Origin: Pterois miles
Lineage: Eukaryota > Chordata > Actinopteri > Perciformes > Scorpaenidae
Length of the DNA: 64,000 nucleotides
Reading direction: 5' to 3'
Assembly (NCBI GenBank): GCA_947000775.1
Contig: CAMQGK010000299.1
Location: 18,975,001 to 19,039,000, forward strand
Part shown: positions 1 to 14,500 of the stretch, in pieces
How the letters are laid out: each line of letters starts with the position of its first letter
Numbering within the stretch: position 1 is the stretch's first letter
Translations under genes and position numbers: made by a program
The notes under the pieces: generated by a model
The model's input: the letters and a program-made list of their open reading frames with translations, nothing else
Told to the model about the DNA's origin: nothing
Database searches by the model: none

Positions 1-1440
1 TAAATGAGGAGCAGCCAACATGACGCCCCGTCTTTCAAATCACGGCGCCATGCCACCAGAATACACTGTACAGCTGCTTTCATAGACAGTGAATGGAAAG
101 CGTGGAAAGGACGGAGGCTGTGGACACGTACCATACCAACTGATGCATCTGCATCAGGTTACAGCTGCTTTCAGGATGACAAATCAGGAATATCCTCTGC
201 AGACTTTATATTCAATTTAGCAAATTAAAATCAATTTGTTTCTGTCTTACATACTCCCTCTGGAGGAATCCACAAAATGGTCTGGCTAAAAATTACACAC
301 ACTTAAATTCAAATAACAGTGAGTGAAGTAAAAGGGCTCTATAGCAGCCATCCAGTCTAATTAAACTGCTGCTTTAAGTGTGTCTGAAATTAAAAAGGCA
401 GCTGATGTTGGCAGCTCAGGGCTATTACACAGAAATTACAAGATGTGAATCCAACAGCAGACGGTAAATTCCTGCTGCAGAGCCTGTTGCAGGGCAGGTT
501 TCTACCATCCTTGACATCTACTAATAATAGACGGCCCTAGTTCAGGTCTGTTGTTGTAGCTGCAGGAGGCGATCTGCTGGCAACAGTTGCTGCTTTCTCA
601 GGCAAAGATGGGAGAGGGCCAAGGAGAGGTCAGAGGCGACGCAACAAGTGTTGGACATATTTACGCCTCTTCAGTCAGTTTCGTCTGGCGGTGGGACAAC
701 TGGACAGAGCAGCTGACGGGGGGCAGGTGGGTCAGGGGTTCCCCTTAACCTGCTTTTCAGTGCATTAAAGGGCGGCCGGTATGTGGGCGCTGTAACACTA
801 ATACCACTTCTATGTTAAGCATAAGACCAGTTTAACAGAATGCGGTCTGAGTCATCCCTGCTCATGCTGGTTAAATAGGTCATCATGGAAATAGTGAACT
901 TTAAGGATGAGGAGGTAAATATTGTGAGGATGTGAGGAACACAACATGCTTTTATAAACTATTCATAAACTTAAAAACTGTTCTTCAAATCTCAGATTGG
1001 ACTAACTGATGATTCCTGGTTAGAGCTGAACATCAAACGGTCCAAAAACAGTTTTTTGGTACCGACTGAAATGCATCCAGAGCACCAGGTACAGTAAAAT
1101 TGTGTTTCCTTATTTAATATGTCCTTCTTTAATTCCATAGTTCCTGGTTTTGATTTTAAAAAATGAACAATTTTACACATTTATTTACATACCCTGTATC
1201 ACCCCTGTTTATGGCCTGGTAATGCTACTGTGTGAACAAATAATCCGCATTGAAGTCGGCAGGAGGAGAGCTGGTTAATGTTAGCTGTTAGCTGTACTGC
1301 CTACCGTGTGATAACAGCTAAAGTTAACTAGCTCTCAGCTTGCCGATTTCAATAAGAGGTGCGACTGATTTACATTACGATGCTTCAGGCTATGCTTCAG
1401 GAAAAGGTAAATTCAAACATTATCACGATGTGTTCAAATG
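1..1440. other. fmnl1 intron or 3' region, no gene recognised
   Basis: No formin exon, RNA gene or clear repeat boundary seen. Short open frames have no recognisable domain. 535-780 is somewhat GC-rich. Confidence 0.4.
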
Positions 1441-2310
1441 AGGGCTGTCAATCGATTAAAATATATAATCACATGATTGTCCATAGTTAATAGCAAATTA
1501 ATTGCACATTTTTATCTGTTCAAAATGTACCTTAAAGGGAGATTTGTCAGGTATTTAATACTCTTATCAACATGGGAGTGGACATAAATGTTGCTTTATA
1601 TAAATGTATACTGTATATTTATTAATGGAAATCATTTAATAACACAAATCAATGACAGATATTGTCCAGAAACCCTCCCAGGTTCTGACTTTATCATTAA
1701 AAATCTGCTCCAATCAGAACATGGCAAACTGCAGCCCAACAGGCAACAACAGCTGTCAGCGTGTCAGAGTGCTGACTTGACTATGACTTGATCCAGACTG
1801 ACTGGGACTATCATAAAGTGGGCATGTCTGTAAAGGGGAGACTGGTGGGGACCCAGAGAACCCATTTACATTCACACATCTGGAGGTCAGAGGTCAAGGG
1901 ACCCCTTTGAACATGGACATGACATTTCCTCTATGTTTGGGGTGTTATTTAGTCTCCTTGGTGACAAGAAGGCTAAATGACATTAGTACTAATGGATTCC
2001 TCATGTTTTCTAGTTTCATATGATACCAGTATCTTCACTCAAATTTTAAAACTGAGCCCACTACGACCTAAAAATCACAAGTTGTGTTAATGCCATAAAG
2101 AAATTAGTTTGTCAAGGGACCACAGTTTTTTGTCCAAAAAATTTAGTGCAAGTTTGGGGTGTTTTGTATTTAGCCTCCTTCACAACAAGCTGGTCTGACC
2201 TGGCTGGTACCAATAGATTCTTTAGGTTGAGACCAGTATCTTCACTCTAGCTTTTAAACTGATCCTACAACAACCTAAAAATCACAAGTTTCCTTAATGT
2301 GTTCAAACTG
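1441..2310 (+). mobile_element. MITE family A (hAT-like ends), near-full copy with internal duplication
   Basis: Begins AGGGCTGTCAATCGATTAAA and follows the family order seen in the other copies: TTAAAGGGAGATTTGTCA, ATATTGTCCAGAAACCCTC, AAAGTGGGCATGTCTGTAAA, AGGTCAAGGGACCCCTTTGA, TTTTCTAGTTTCATATGAT. The last third occurs twice (about 1900-2095 and 2115-2300). The right end lacks the TTGACAGCCCTA terminus. Lies in fmnl1 downstream sequence. Confidence 0.75.
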
Positions 2311-2415
2311 TTGCTTGTGACTAGTCCAGACCAGCAGGACAAACAATGGGTCTACAGTATAATTGCTTTAGTGTGATCAGCATGTCTGAATGTATTTTAG
2401 TAGAAGTTTTAATAC

Positions 2416-2509
2416 CTCTTTAAAGTTGTCGAAGGCGGAGAGGATGATGTCATGGCCTCCTCTCACCAAACAAACGGCCGCCAGCAGCTCCAGAACCAGC
2501 GCCTTGGTC
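2416..2509 (-). CDS. fmnl1: fmnl1 coding exon 9 (residues 276-306, last in window)
   Basis: TKALVLELLAAVCLVRGGHD then IILSAFDNFKE, nearly identical to mammalian FMNL1. Acceptor CTTGTCAG, donor GAG|GTATTA. The next exon (expected to begin V-C-G-E-Q-H) is not in 1-2415. Confidence 0.94.
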
Positions 2510-5500
2510 CTGACAAGCACAATTTATATGTACATTAAGTCTTGGTATCTGAGGTAGTCCTTGTATTTATTTATCTATCAGATGGATTATGAGAGTCTTC
2601 GGTCCAATCCCAACTCTTCTCAACACATTGTGCTGTAATATTGACGATATCATAGTTAACTTACAGGAAACACATATTAAAGTTTAGACAGTTTGTGCTC
2701 CGTACCTCGGGTTTCTGTTGTTGAGGCTGAGCGTGATCTCGTTGACACAGCAGGGATGCTTCATCACCAGGTTGAAGCCAGACTGAAAACACACACAAAG
2801 TCATATTAACCCTTATCTATAAGAGTTTGAGATTTAAGCTTCAAGGAAGACAAAACACCGGATGATAGCAAAGTGTCTACAGAACGCTACAAGACTGTCT
2901 GTAATTATATTTAAAATAAACTTGTTATTCCTGTCATTTAAAATCTAATTGCACCTCATCAGGTGTTTAAGACCTCAGGAAGTCTATGAAGGTGAGGTGG
3001 TGGTGGTGAACGGGCTCCTCTCACTCACTGAAGGTCCTCTTAGCGACAACGCGACAACGCCATCACTGCGCTCTGAGACACATTATTTCTACCGGCTAGC
3101 GCCACAACGCGACAGCGTCCTGCTCAACAGTCGCTGCACGCTGTGGCGAACGCAGCTGAAACACGAGCTCAAACTGCTCTGTGTGGCGAACATAGACCGC
3201 CCTCCTCCGCCGGCACTGAGCCCACAGAGGGAGGTGTTTAAAGATTCGATTGATGAGGCCGATTTACCTGATTCATGGGCCAAAACAAAGAAGAAGAAAG
3301 ACAAATGTCAGCGACCGGCCCAAATCACATCGGCCCACCGGGAAAATGCCCAGTATGGCAGACGGCCAGTCCAGCCCTGCACATCATGAGTCAATACCAG
3401 GGTGGAATCGAATGTCGCCTTTTTGTACATTCAAAGCTTCTACTGAGGTTTTCAAATGAAGATTTGAATGTCTGTCGTCTTATTTTATGGAGAAAGGAGA
3501 AAAAAAGATTTAAATATAGAGGTTAAATAAATGTACTACTGTTTTAGAGCAACAAAGAAGAACTGACTGCAGGTATCCAACAAGTAAAACTGAATAATAA
3601 AATAAACTTTTTTTTATTAACTTCAGTTTTGCTTTATACAGTATATTTTCACATCTTAATCATGATTTAAAGTAAAGTAATCTTGACTTGGAATTCATGT
3701 AACTTTTGCTTTATACATCTTAATCATGATAAAGAAAGTCTAAATTTTGACTTTATATCTCTTTCGTATTTTTTTGATTCCTAACTTTTCATCCATTTTG
3801 TTTCTTTTCCTGGCAGAAATGGGCTTCCATACATTTCTATCAGTCAATGTCAAAATGACATCTGCCAAGATCTCTTTTCAAAGCGAGTAATGTGCTTTTA
3901 AATACCTGATAGTTCATGATGGCACGTAGACACATGATGCAGAGATGAACGTCGTCTGTCTGGCTCACGACCCGAGAGCTCCTCAGGGCTTTCCTGTTTT
4001 GGAGAGAGTTGAATCTGCAGGTGAGAGACGCTGCGGTTACGACTCTGTTGTCCCTAAAATAAAATGTCACCACACACGATCTTTTTCTGTCTGTAACAAC
4101 ATGGTGGCTGTAATGATTGTACAGTATGTGACTGGATCGCACGACAAACAAATCCATATATCAGTCATGACAAAAGACAAGTTGTAGATCTAAATGAGTC
4201 AAACTGGAAACGCCCACTCAGACAGTTCTCACATTAACACTGAAACAAGTCATAAATTAACACACCTGCAGTCTGAACGAGGCCACTATGAGAAGAATGC
4301 AGTCGCCTCAGATCAGAAAGACTGAGCGTGTGTTTCATGTTACATCATTATCTATATCAACCAATTATTTTCTGACTGAAGGTAAAAGAGTTCAGCACAA
4401 TAAAATATTTCAACCTCTGACAGTTCAGACATCAGACCTGTAAAAACATGAAGATAAACTGACAAGAAGTGATTCTATTCGACATTATCAATGTCAGAGA
4501 TCATATTATTTTTCTACTGTTTGATTATACATTAAATAATCTCATTAAAATGTAATGATTTACTTGTTACTTTATTGGTGTTCATTATTTGTCAATTACA
4601 TTTATATAATTTAGTACATATTCAGTTATATTTTTGTTTTTATAAGATCTATTGTATATTATTTTTAGTATCTTGATATGTTGCATTGTATTTTTAAATT
4701 GCATAATAAAATAAATAATACTCCTACGTACTCTGTGGAACTGGTCCAACCCGAAGAGGCACCACCCTTCTCCGAGCTGGATGTTCAGATTCAAATGCTT
4801 GGCCAACCCGACAGTCGCAGCGGCTGGGACTTTGTGTGAACAGCTCGCCTTTTTACTCTGGCATCATATGAAACTAGAAAACCTAAAGAGTCCTTCGGTA
4901 CCGACCAGGTCACATTAACTTGTCATGAAGAAGGTGAAATAACGCTCCAGACATAAATTTTGGTGAGGAAAAACTGTCATGGTCATTTTCAAAGGGGTCC
5001 CTTGACCTCTGACCTCCAGATGTGTGAATGTAAATGGGTTCTCTGGGTCCCCACCAGTCTCCCCTTTACAGACATGCCCACTTTATGATAGTCCCAGTCA
5101 GTCTGGATCAAGTCATAGTCAAGTCAGCACTCTGACACACTGACAGCTGTTGTTGCCTGTTGGGCTGCAGTTTGTTCTGATTGGAGCAGATTGTTGATGC
5201 TAAAATCAGACCCTGGGAGGGTTTCTGGACAATATCTGTCATTGATTAGTGTTGTTAACTGATTTCCAATAATAGATATATACATATATTTACATAAAGC
5301 AGCATATTTGTCCACACTTGATCTCCACTACACACCTTTAAAGTTTCATCGCAGCATCCTGTACGGTTGTGACACTATCATATCAAAAATAAACACCTGA
5401 CAACGTTCTGAAAACCTCCTCTGTGGTGGATGAAACACAAAGTGAAACATCAGCGTCACTGTGGAGGCAGGTAACAGCTCTTCACCCAGAAAAACCTCCT

Positions 5501-8500
5501 CTGTTGTTTGTTTTTTTAGCTATACTATAATGACAAAAGTATGTGGACACCAGCCGTGACAGTGATGCTGGTATTCTTCACTTTGTGTGTCATCATAGCT
5601 AAATATGGTCCTGGAGAAACCTACTGTAGCAACAACCAGCACAGACGAGGTTTTTATTTTATTTACTTACTTAGACTTCTTTATTAATTGATTTTAACGT
5701 ATTATTTGATTTTTTATTTATTTTTAATTCATTAATGAATTTACTTATTTTAATGTATGTGTTATGTATCATATTTATTTATTTATTTAATGTATTATTT
5801 ATTTTATTCATTTATTTACTTTTAATTAATTAATTTTAACTTATATAATACGTATTATTTATTTACTTATAGTTTATTCTTTTAATTAATTAATGAATGA
5901 CATTATTTTATTTTATTTATTCATTCACTTTTAAATAATTAATGAATTGGTTTGTTTTATGTATTATTTATTTACTTTTAATCAATTAATGAATTTATTT
6001 ATTTTGCATTTATCTTACTTTTGCGTCTGTGGAGAGATTTTGTCAGTGAGATAACATGGGGTGGGATGGGTGTGATCAGAGCAAGGGCGCCGACAGCACA
6101 GACTGCTAAACGCTAACGCTGTGTGCACAGAGATCAGAGTATTAGTGTGGACGTAGCAGCTCCAGCTTCACATGAAGCCATCAAACACGACTCTCTGACT
6201 ACCACCAGCTCTCACTGTCCATACCTGACTGTGAAGGCCTTGCTGGCCTTGGAGGCACTGTGAGTAGGTGAGTTGCTGGCACTTCTGCTCAGATCTTCCA
6301 CTGACTTGTCCACAGTTTTGTTTTTGTCCGTGGGCAGCGCGCCGTTGTCCAAAGTGTCCCCATCATACCTGTGAGTCACAGAACCAGAGCTCAGACAAAG
6401 GTAGCCTGTGGTGGTTTTCATGAGATGGTCTGATACAGTTGTGGCTTTAAGTAGATAAGAGACGGACATAGTTGAGACGTGACTGTTCCAGGAACAGATA
6501 GTGGAGTTTCGAGCTGATACGTACGTGACGGCACTGTGGGCAAAGGACAGATAATCCACAAGAACATCTAAGCCTTGGTTCTCCTCGTTTAGAAACTCCT
6601 GAGCCCAACTGCAACAAGAAAATATGATCCAACTGACACACACTTCATTTTAACACACATTTTAAGATTCAACATTACACACTAACATGAAAAACATCTG
6701 CTTTCAAACACAAATATCACATCTTCTTGTCTCTGAGTCAGGTTTTTGTGATGTAAGAAAATGAGACCATGATAAATCATTTTTCCACCGTTAATGTGAC
6801 CTATAACCTGTACAACTGAAAAACAAACTGAAAGCTTTCAGGGGGAAAAATAAAAATGCTAGAAAGGAAGGAGTTTTATTTCAGTCAGACTTTATTGGCT
6901 CAGCTTTTAATTTGTGTGGTAAACTCAGCGTCTCTTTTTAACCTCAAAGCCGGTGTGAGGATTGGAGTGGGACTCACCCGATGTAATTGGTCCTCAGGGA
7001 AATCTCCAACTCTCTCAGGACCTGAGTGGATTCCTGGACACGTCTCTTAAACTGACACAAAACATGTTGTAAAGTCAGGAAATGCTTTATTATTCAGAAA
7101 ATGTAAAACATGCCAGGGCAGTCTGATGCATTGATTCATAGCACTGACTTAATCATCAGTCACAAAACAAAAGCTCCCAAACAAACAATAAATACTGTAT
7201 GTTAATACATCCCATAAATACTTCCTGAAGAGGCCTTGGCAAACCTTCTGTCCACATATTTATTTTTCACTGTAACATCATCAGTGTTATACTGGACAGT
7301 TTAATGTCTCCAAAGCACCTTAAAATATGACGTTATTTATCTGAACGCGAGTCTGAAATGAGGAATGATGCGCGCTACAGACTACAGATCAGAGACTTGA
7401 ATGATTCATGTATTTATATTTTGAAGTTTTGCTATGATGGACAGCTCTGTCAGGTATTATTTCTGGTAAATCTAGACTGGCTTTTATTAAAGCTAGCTTG
7501 GGTAATGTATTTTAGAAATGTGTTTTTGTTGTTACCATATTTTCACACAATAAGGCGCACTTAAAATCGTCCAACTGTTTAGCTCCGACACTGATGATGA
7601 AGGATTTGATGGGTTTGTGGAGGAGGAATAAACTGAAAAGTGAGTGTATTGTTTTGTATTTCATGTGTTCCAACTGAAAAATGTTGAGAGTTATTCAAGT
7701 TATTGAGTTATTAAATGAATTGAATAAAGTCTGATGCGCCTTATAATCCGGTGCGCTTTATAGTGCGAAAAATAGCGTATATTTGTTGAAATTTCCTTTA
7801 AATCCCGACAGCAATCAATAGATCAAATGTTCTGCCACAAAAAGAAGAAAAATCCTGTATCAATGGCTGTCATAGGACTGTAATAAACCCGTTCAATCAT
7901 TTAATTTGGCCTGAATTTAGTGACTAAACGGGCTAATGTGAATCATAGCCTATGTACGCCTACGACCAAAAGTCCCGAAAATACACAACTCTTTGTGGCA
8001 CAAACAGGAACACGACTACTTGTTATGCAAAATGACAATGAAAGTATTTCATTGGTGAAAAGTATGTTTACCAGAAGGGAAGTCATGTTCATGATATGGA
8101 GCCAAGTCGTGAACTGAAGGCACCACTATACATAGTGCAGGAGATCCGGCAGGCTAACTGTTTTAAACCTCTTTTAAAAACACACTTCTTTAGAATTGCT
8201 TTCACGTAATCGGCTATTCTTGCTGTAGTTGTTTGTACCGTGTTTTACTACTTATACCTTGCTTCTTTTGTTTTTTTTTACTGTCAGCTATATCGCTATT
8301 TATTACTACCTGTTAATTTGTGCTGCTTTCTATGTTTTTGTAAAACACTTTGTAACTTGTTTTTGAAAAGCACTACATAAACTATTATTAATGTGTATTT
8401 CAGCAGGCAGAAATGAACTGAAATTGTGTGACTTTTTGTGACTGTGCTCGGTGTGAAACAGCTTTTAACCTCTTGCAAATATTTGAGTAAGAGTCGATTC

Positions 8501-11500
8501 AGTGTGCAGTATGTTTTCAGTCTCTGCCACAGAAGGTAAATCATTTTATCAACTACGTTTTTCAGGAAATACTGCCATAAAAAGACTGTTGTGAAGCAAC
8601 TTCTCACATCAAACAGAAAGTGAGCTTTAACGTGAGATGTGAGTCTGTCGGGTTTTACCTTCCGACTGACTCCCCCATGATCCAGGCAACTCTTCAGTTT
8701 ATCCAGATACGCAGACGGTGGATTCTTCACTTGAAATCGCTCCTGAAGATGCAGAGAAACACACACACACACACACACGCACACACATACGCACACACAC
8801 ACACACACACGTCTTTAATTAGATGTGATTGCAGCGCTGCAGCGAGGCGGAGGTCAGAGGTTAGAGCTCAGCCGGAGCTTCACACCGGCAGTTTGATTAC
8901 ACAGCATCTCTCATGTAAATGAGTTTGATCTTAAGAAGCTTCTAGAAATGATCCTGCTGTGGTGCAACGGTTATTTTCACACACAGTCCAGCTGTAACTG
9001 TCACTCAGGCCTACAATCATCTATTTTGTCTAAATTTGCCTTTACAAGGATCAAAGGTTGGCCTCCATTTTTGTGTAATTATTCTCCAATTAAGACGAGC
9101 TGAGTGAGCCACTGTATGATAGTGGCAGGTGTCCTGTGTCCCTCTCTCATCATGCAGCAGGTTGTTATGGACCTCCCTGTGGTTACTACGGCGATGTACA
9201 TTATTAATGAGCTTCCCCCTGTGTGTGTTTGTGAGGACTGAGGTGGTTTCTGATGTTTGGTTTTCACACTGCCTGAGTATACAGCAGAGCTAGGCATTAT
9301 ATGAACCGCGGGTCGGAACCGGCCCTCGTGATGGTTCTGCCCAGCCTGGGAGGTCTCAGACAGACCACATTACTTTACTTACAAAGCTAAAAAAAACAGT
9401 AAGAAGAAAACAGCTTTTGTTTTGAAATGCTGGTGTATTGCTAGTGTGCTTCTTCCTGTCACACTTGACATCGATGTAAATTGATGTGAGTGATGTTTGA
9501 AGTATCGTCACCTGCTGAGTGTGTTGTAAACTTACTGACTTCGTTGCTGTATTTAGTGAGTTTTCAGACACCTCTGCCGTCTCTGTCAAAAAAGCGACTA
9601 GTGACAAAATCTAGCGACTTTTTCTGGTGTTATTGGAGACTTTTGGAGACTCTGACGTGAAAGCACATATCGTTCTTACTCTTCTCCCTCCAGCGGCAGG
9701 TCTATAATAAGTCATGACTGATAAGTATTTTTTTGCAGAGGTTTGAGGTAAAGCTCAAGATACTAAGATACTAAAGCAGCAAGGACTTTGTATAAAGCTG
9801 CATGCAACCAAAGAAGGAAAAGAGTTAATGCTAAGTTAAGTTAAATGTAAGCCTTAATGTTAAGTTAAATGCTACTGGAAGCATTACTACCCTAAACAGT
9901 CAGTCCTGTACAAATCAAAGACTCCTGTATATAATGTTATTTTCTTAATAATATGCTGTTTGGAGTGATTTTCAGTATAATAAATACTGAACAATAAGTG
10001 CCCAGTATGTTTGTATACTGTAGTGATAAATAGAGGTTACGTCTGACAGCAAATGTTTGGTCTCCAGCAACAATCTGGGTTTCTCATGTGGCCTCCCCTT
10101 GGTATACGGTTTGATTGGCCTATACTGCTTATACTGTACGTTGACCACCCATAAAACATGGTGTGCCATTAGTTGTCTTATATTTTTAGAGGAACCAGAG
10201 GAGATATGTGTGATGACAGACTGGGCAGTGAATCTAGAGAGCAGACTCACCTGATCACAGATCAGTTCCCACTTCTTCTCGTTGTCGTACTGGCTGAGGA
10301 TCTTCACCTTGTCTGGAGGAAGATTCATCGTGCTCTGAAACCAGACGAAAAAAGATGCAGGTTTTTGAGTAAAAAGGGTAAATCTGGAAGATGTGAACCT
10401 GCTGCAAGACAGAAAAGAATACAGATATATGGGCGTTATTTCTCCGGATCTGCATTTGACCCTTAGAGACGATATGACAACAAACAGAGGGGCCTCCTCA
10501 GGGTCCCTGGACAGGAGCTTCCTTCAATAATGCATAGCTCCAGAGTGAATTATCATCACCGTCCTATCTGAGTCACTCTGGGTCAGAAGTCACTGGTCAT
10601 TATCAGCTCTGCAAGTCTGTTGTCACAACACAATAACAGTGGTGTTGCTAATGATGCACCGCAGTGTCACTCATCGCCTTCAGTGGTAACACATTACTAG
10701 ATATATGCAGGAATTTTCTGAAAAACAACATATAGTCAAAAATAAAACAAAAAGAAACTCTCTCAATCATCACTTATATCTGCCTGTGTTTTCTTGCATT
10801 TATACAGCGCTTTTCTAATCTTCTGACCACTCAAAGCACTTTACTCTACATGTCACATTCACCCATTCATACACTGACGGCTGCTCAGGTGCCAACTTTG
10901 CCCATCAGGATCTGATCTAAATACTCATTCATCTCATTCACACACCTATGGCTATGTGATCGGAGCAGCTGGGGATCGAATCAAAAAATATTTGTTTGTG
11001 TGCTTTATCTCTACAGGTAGAGTCAGTTTGTTTTTTAAAACATGCTGTTATGACTTTGATATGAACCCACGTTAGCAAACTGCTCATCCTGAACTCTTGT
11101 GAGTTACCTGATGTGGTCGACGACAACTTTGTTTATATGGATGATTATAAAAAAACAAGTTGAATACTTCTGAAAATCCCTTATAAAAGAGAGGATTCTC
11201 ACCACACAACACACCCGATGTGGTGACCCATATAACAAGTACACACAGTACACACACTGTACACTGTACTGATAATAACCTGCATGTGAAACTGGGCTAG
11301 TCGACAGGAGACACCTATTCAACGACACACTTTGCTTAAACGCTACACATCCTCCTCATCTCTTATCTGTCTCCCGTCGTCTGCCGTCACATCTCCTGCT
11401 CTCGTCTTAGCTCAAACTGAGCGACTGCAGCACAAAGAGCGAGAAGCCATCAGCACTGACTGAATGTCCACCAGTGATTTTACTTTACCAGAGCTCAGAG

Positions 11501-14500
11501 ATGAGCCCCAAATGAACCCCATCAGGGTCAGTCCTGAGCTAAAAGCCGAGGTGGGTAAAACACACAGACAACACAACACACAGAGGCACAGCAGAATCCA
11601 CATAGCACAGTAAATCAATGGTGATGTGAGGCTGGAAGTGAATCTGATAAATCAGGCCAGATGATCAATACGTGTGATTATATTTAACCTGCTGGATCAC
11701 TCAGAAAAACAGCCTTAGTTTACCTTAGATTAAAGCCCCTAAAGCGTTCCTCTATAATATTAAATAATCAAAAATATCTAATATTTACCAGCGCTGTACA
11801 TTTACCCGCTTATTACACGGCTGCTTACTTCAGAAATCAATAATTAGGCACAAAAATGGTCTGTTTAACATCAAAACAATATGCAAACAGTAATAAAAAA
11901 GTGGATGCTGAAGTACATGGGATTTTTTTTTTTTAGGTTTGTTTTTTCTTACAGTGGAATCAAATTGATAGTGGATAGTGGATCATAGTGGAATCTCACT
12001 GGTATCAACTATTAAATTTCTGGTATGATGACATCCACAGACCAGTGATTCTTGTGTTGCACTGAAAATGTTTTTAACATGAACACAAACAATTCACATG
12101 ACCAGGAGGAGTTGACGTCAGCTTCTAATCAGATAATCAATCACTGGTGTGTTATTGAGGACTCAGCCTCTCTACTGGAGTCGGTCAGAAAAGACAAATA
12201 CGTCCTATGAGGAGACACAGTCGTCAAGTTTCAAATTTTAATGAGGCTAATTTTCATCTCTAGCTTGCTGATGGCCGTGTCATCATTTTATACACACTAT
12301 GTTTAAGTGTGAAAGCGTGTTGTCACACTCTCTCCATGGCAACCTGCACAATAATGGCCTCAGTGTGATCGAGGCTTACAAATCCCTCTAACTCTGCTTC
12401 CGCGATGCTGGTTGAAGAGGCTTTAAAGTAAAATCAGTCATCTTTACACCTGCTGTTAGCCTGCAAGCTGACTGACTGGACAGGAACATGAAGGTGTTAA
12501 TAATTAACAATAATAAGTGCTGAACAAATAAGTTAATTATACTGTACATCTAAACATGGTGACAAAGTGCTTTACATAAGTTAAAATAGTGCAAACATCC
12601 AGATAAAAATATAAAGAATAAAAACATAAAATGTTGAACAAAAGATTTAATAAAACTGCCTGCACAAAAAGTCAGCAATAAAAAGTTCAAATAATAACAA
12701 CAACAAACAGTAACAGATATTATAGTAATAAAATTAAAACAGCGTTCAATAATTCCTAATTAACTGTTGACCGATATTAAGAATTTAAACCGATTAATGC
12801 AAATTGTTAAATGGTTAAAAGAAATATTAATAATTGGAGACAGTGAACGCAGCATCGTGGCTGCTACAGTAACTCTCCTGATGGTGAACTGGAGACAGTG
12901 AACGCAGCATCGTGGCTACTACAGTAACTCTCCTGATGGTGAACTGGAGACAGTGAACGCAGCATCGTGGCTGCTACGGTGAACTGGAGACAGTGAACGC
13001 AGCATCGTGGCTGCTACAGTAACTCTCCTGACGGTGAACTGGAGACAGTGAACGCAGCACCGTGGCTGCTACAGTAACTCTCCTGACGGCGAAGTGGAGA
13101 CAGTGAACGCAGCACCGTGGCTGCTACTGTAACTCTCCTGACGGTGAACTGGAGACAGTGAACGCAGCACCGTGGCTGCTACTGTAACTCTCCTGACGGT
13201 GAACTGGAGACAGTGAACGCAGCACCGTGGCTGCTACAGTGACTCTCCTGACGGTGAACTGGAGACAGTGAACGCAGCACCGTGGCTGCTACAGTAACTC
13301 TCCTGACGGTGAACTGGAGACAGTGAACGCAGCACCGTGGCTGCTACAGTAACTCTCCTGACGGTGAAATGTTGACTCAGTTGTCGTGTTCATACACTGC
13401 AGCTGGCGCACCGCTGCATGAGACGCATTGATCTTGACGTTTAGCTTTTAACAATCGGCTAACGAGGGTCGGTTATTGGTTAATTCTTTATTTCAAAATT
13501 AGCGTTCCTACGGGAACACAAACAAGGTTGTAACAGTTGTGTTTTCAAGAATACGAGGCTCCAGCTGGCTGCAGGAAAACGATGTGTTGAACTCTGGACA
13601 GAACTGGGACATTTTTTGTGTCGCTGAATGATGCACAGTGGTGCATTCCTGCCTTCCTGAACGAGCTGACGATCCCAAAAGGACGGATCAATGGAATCAT
13701 CATGTGAACAGAAACGAGCTGCGTCTGCAGCAGCGGCTGAATAATCACCGCTGAATAAATCAGTGTTCCTCTCCCTGTTTCTCCAACTCATACAGTACAG
13801 CGCTTGTGTCTGTTTTCCATGTAATCTGATTCCCCTGCATGTAATCACAATAAAACTAATTTCTGGATCAATAGATGTATTTGACAGGAAAGAGCTCAGT
13901 GTTTATGATTTGTCACTGTGGCTAAATGCAGTGTAATCCATTTATGAAATGCTAGGATGTTTAGGGATGGAGAACAAGTGAGACGAGTTTAATATTGTTT
14001 TATAAAAAAGATGCAGATACACCATATGCACAAAAGTCCTCCCAGTCACCAGAAAAAAATGTTGGCATTGGACGTTTCTGTAAACCACAAATATGTTAAA
14101 CGTTATTGTTTCTGAAGCAAAAATACATTTCAAATCAGCCTTGTATCACGCTTGCAAAAACGTAAGGCTACATAGTTATCGTTGTGAAAGGATTTGTTAG
14201 GTTTAAGCAACAAAACTACTTGTGTAGGTTAGAAAATAAAAGATCATGCATTCAAATAATAATGTACAACAGCTAGGGTTATCTATAATTCAAAATGTAA
14301 TTTTAAGTATTGCGAGTTTAATCATATACCTTTTACTTTGTAAAACATCTAAATGAATCCGGTCAGAATGTTTGTCTCAGTCAGCTCCGTTCTCTTTATC
14401 CATCCATGTTCAGCTCCATCGGGGCTGTCTGAATGTATTTAACATAAATGTCAGTATATGGCGCTCTACAGTCGTAGCGTCTGCCCATTTGACCACGGAG

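Noticed and set aside
2949..3389. 146-codon plus-strand frame in fmnl1 intron 7
   Set aside because: No recognisable domain or splice partners; lies in a CpG-rich repeat-like block.
8296..8808. 170-codon minus-strand frame beginning with Cys-Val repeats
   Set aside because: Only 84 bases of it (fmnl1 exon 3) are coding; the Cys-Val part is the TG repeat and the rest runs past the GTAAAA donor.
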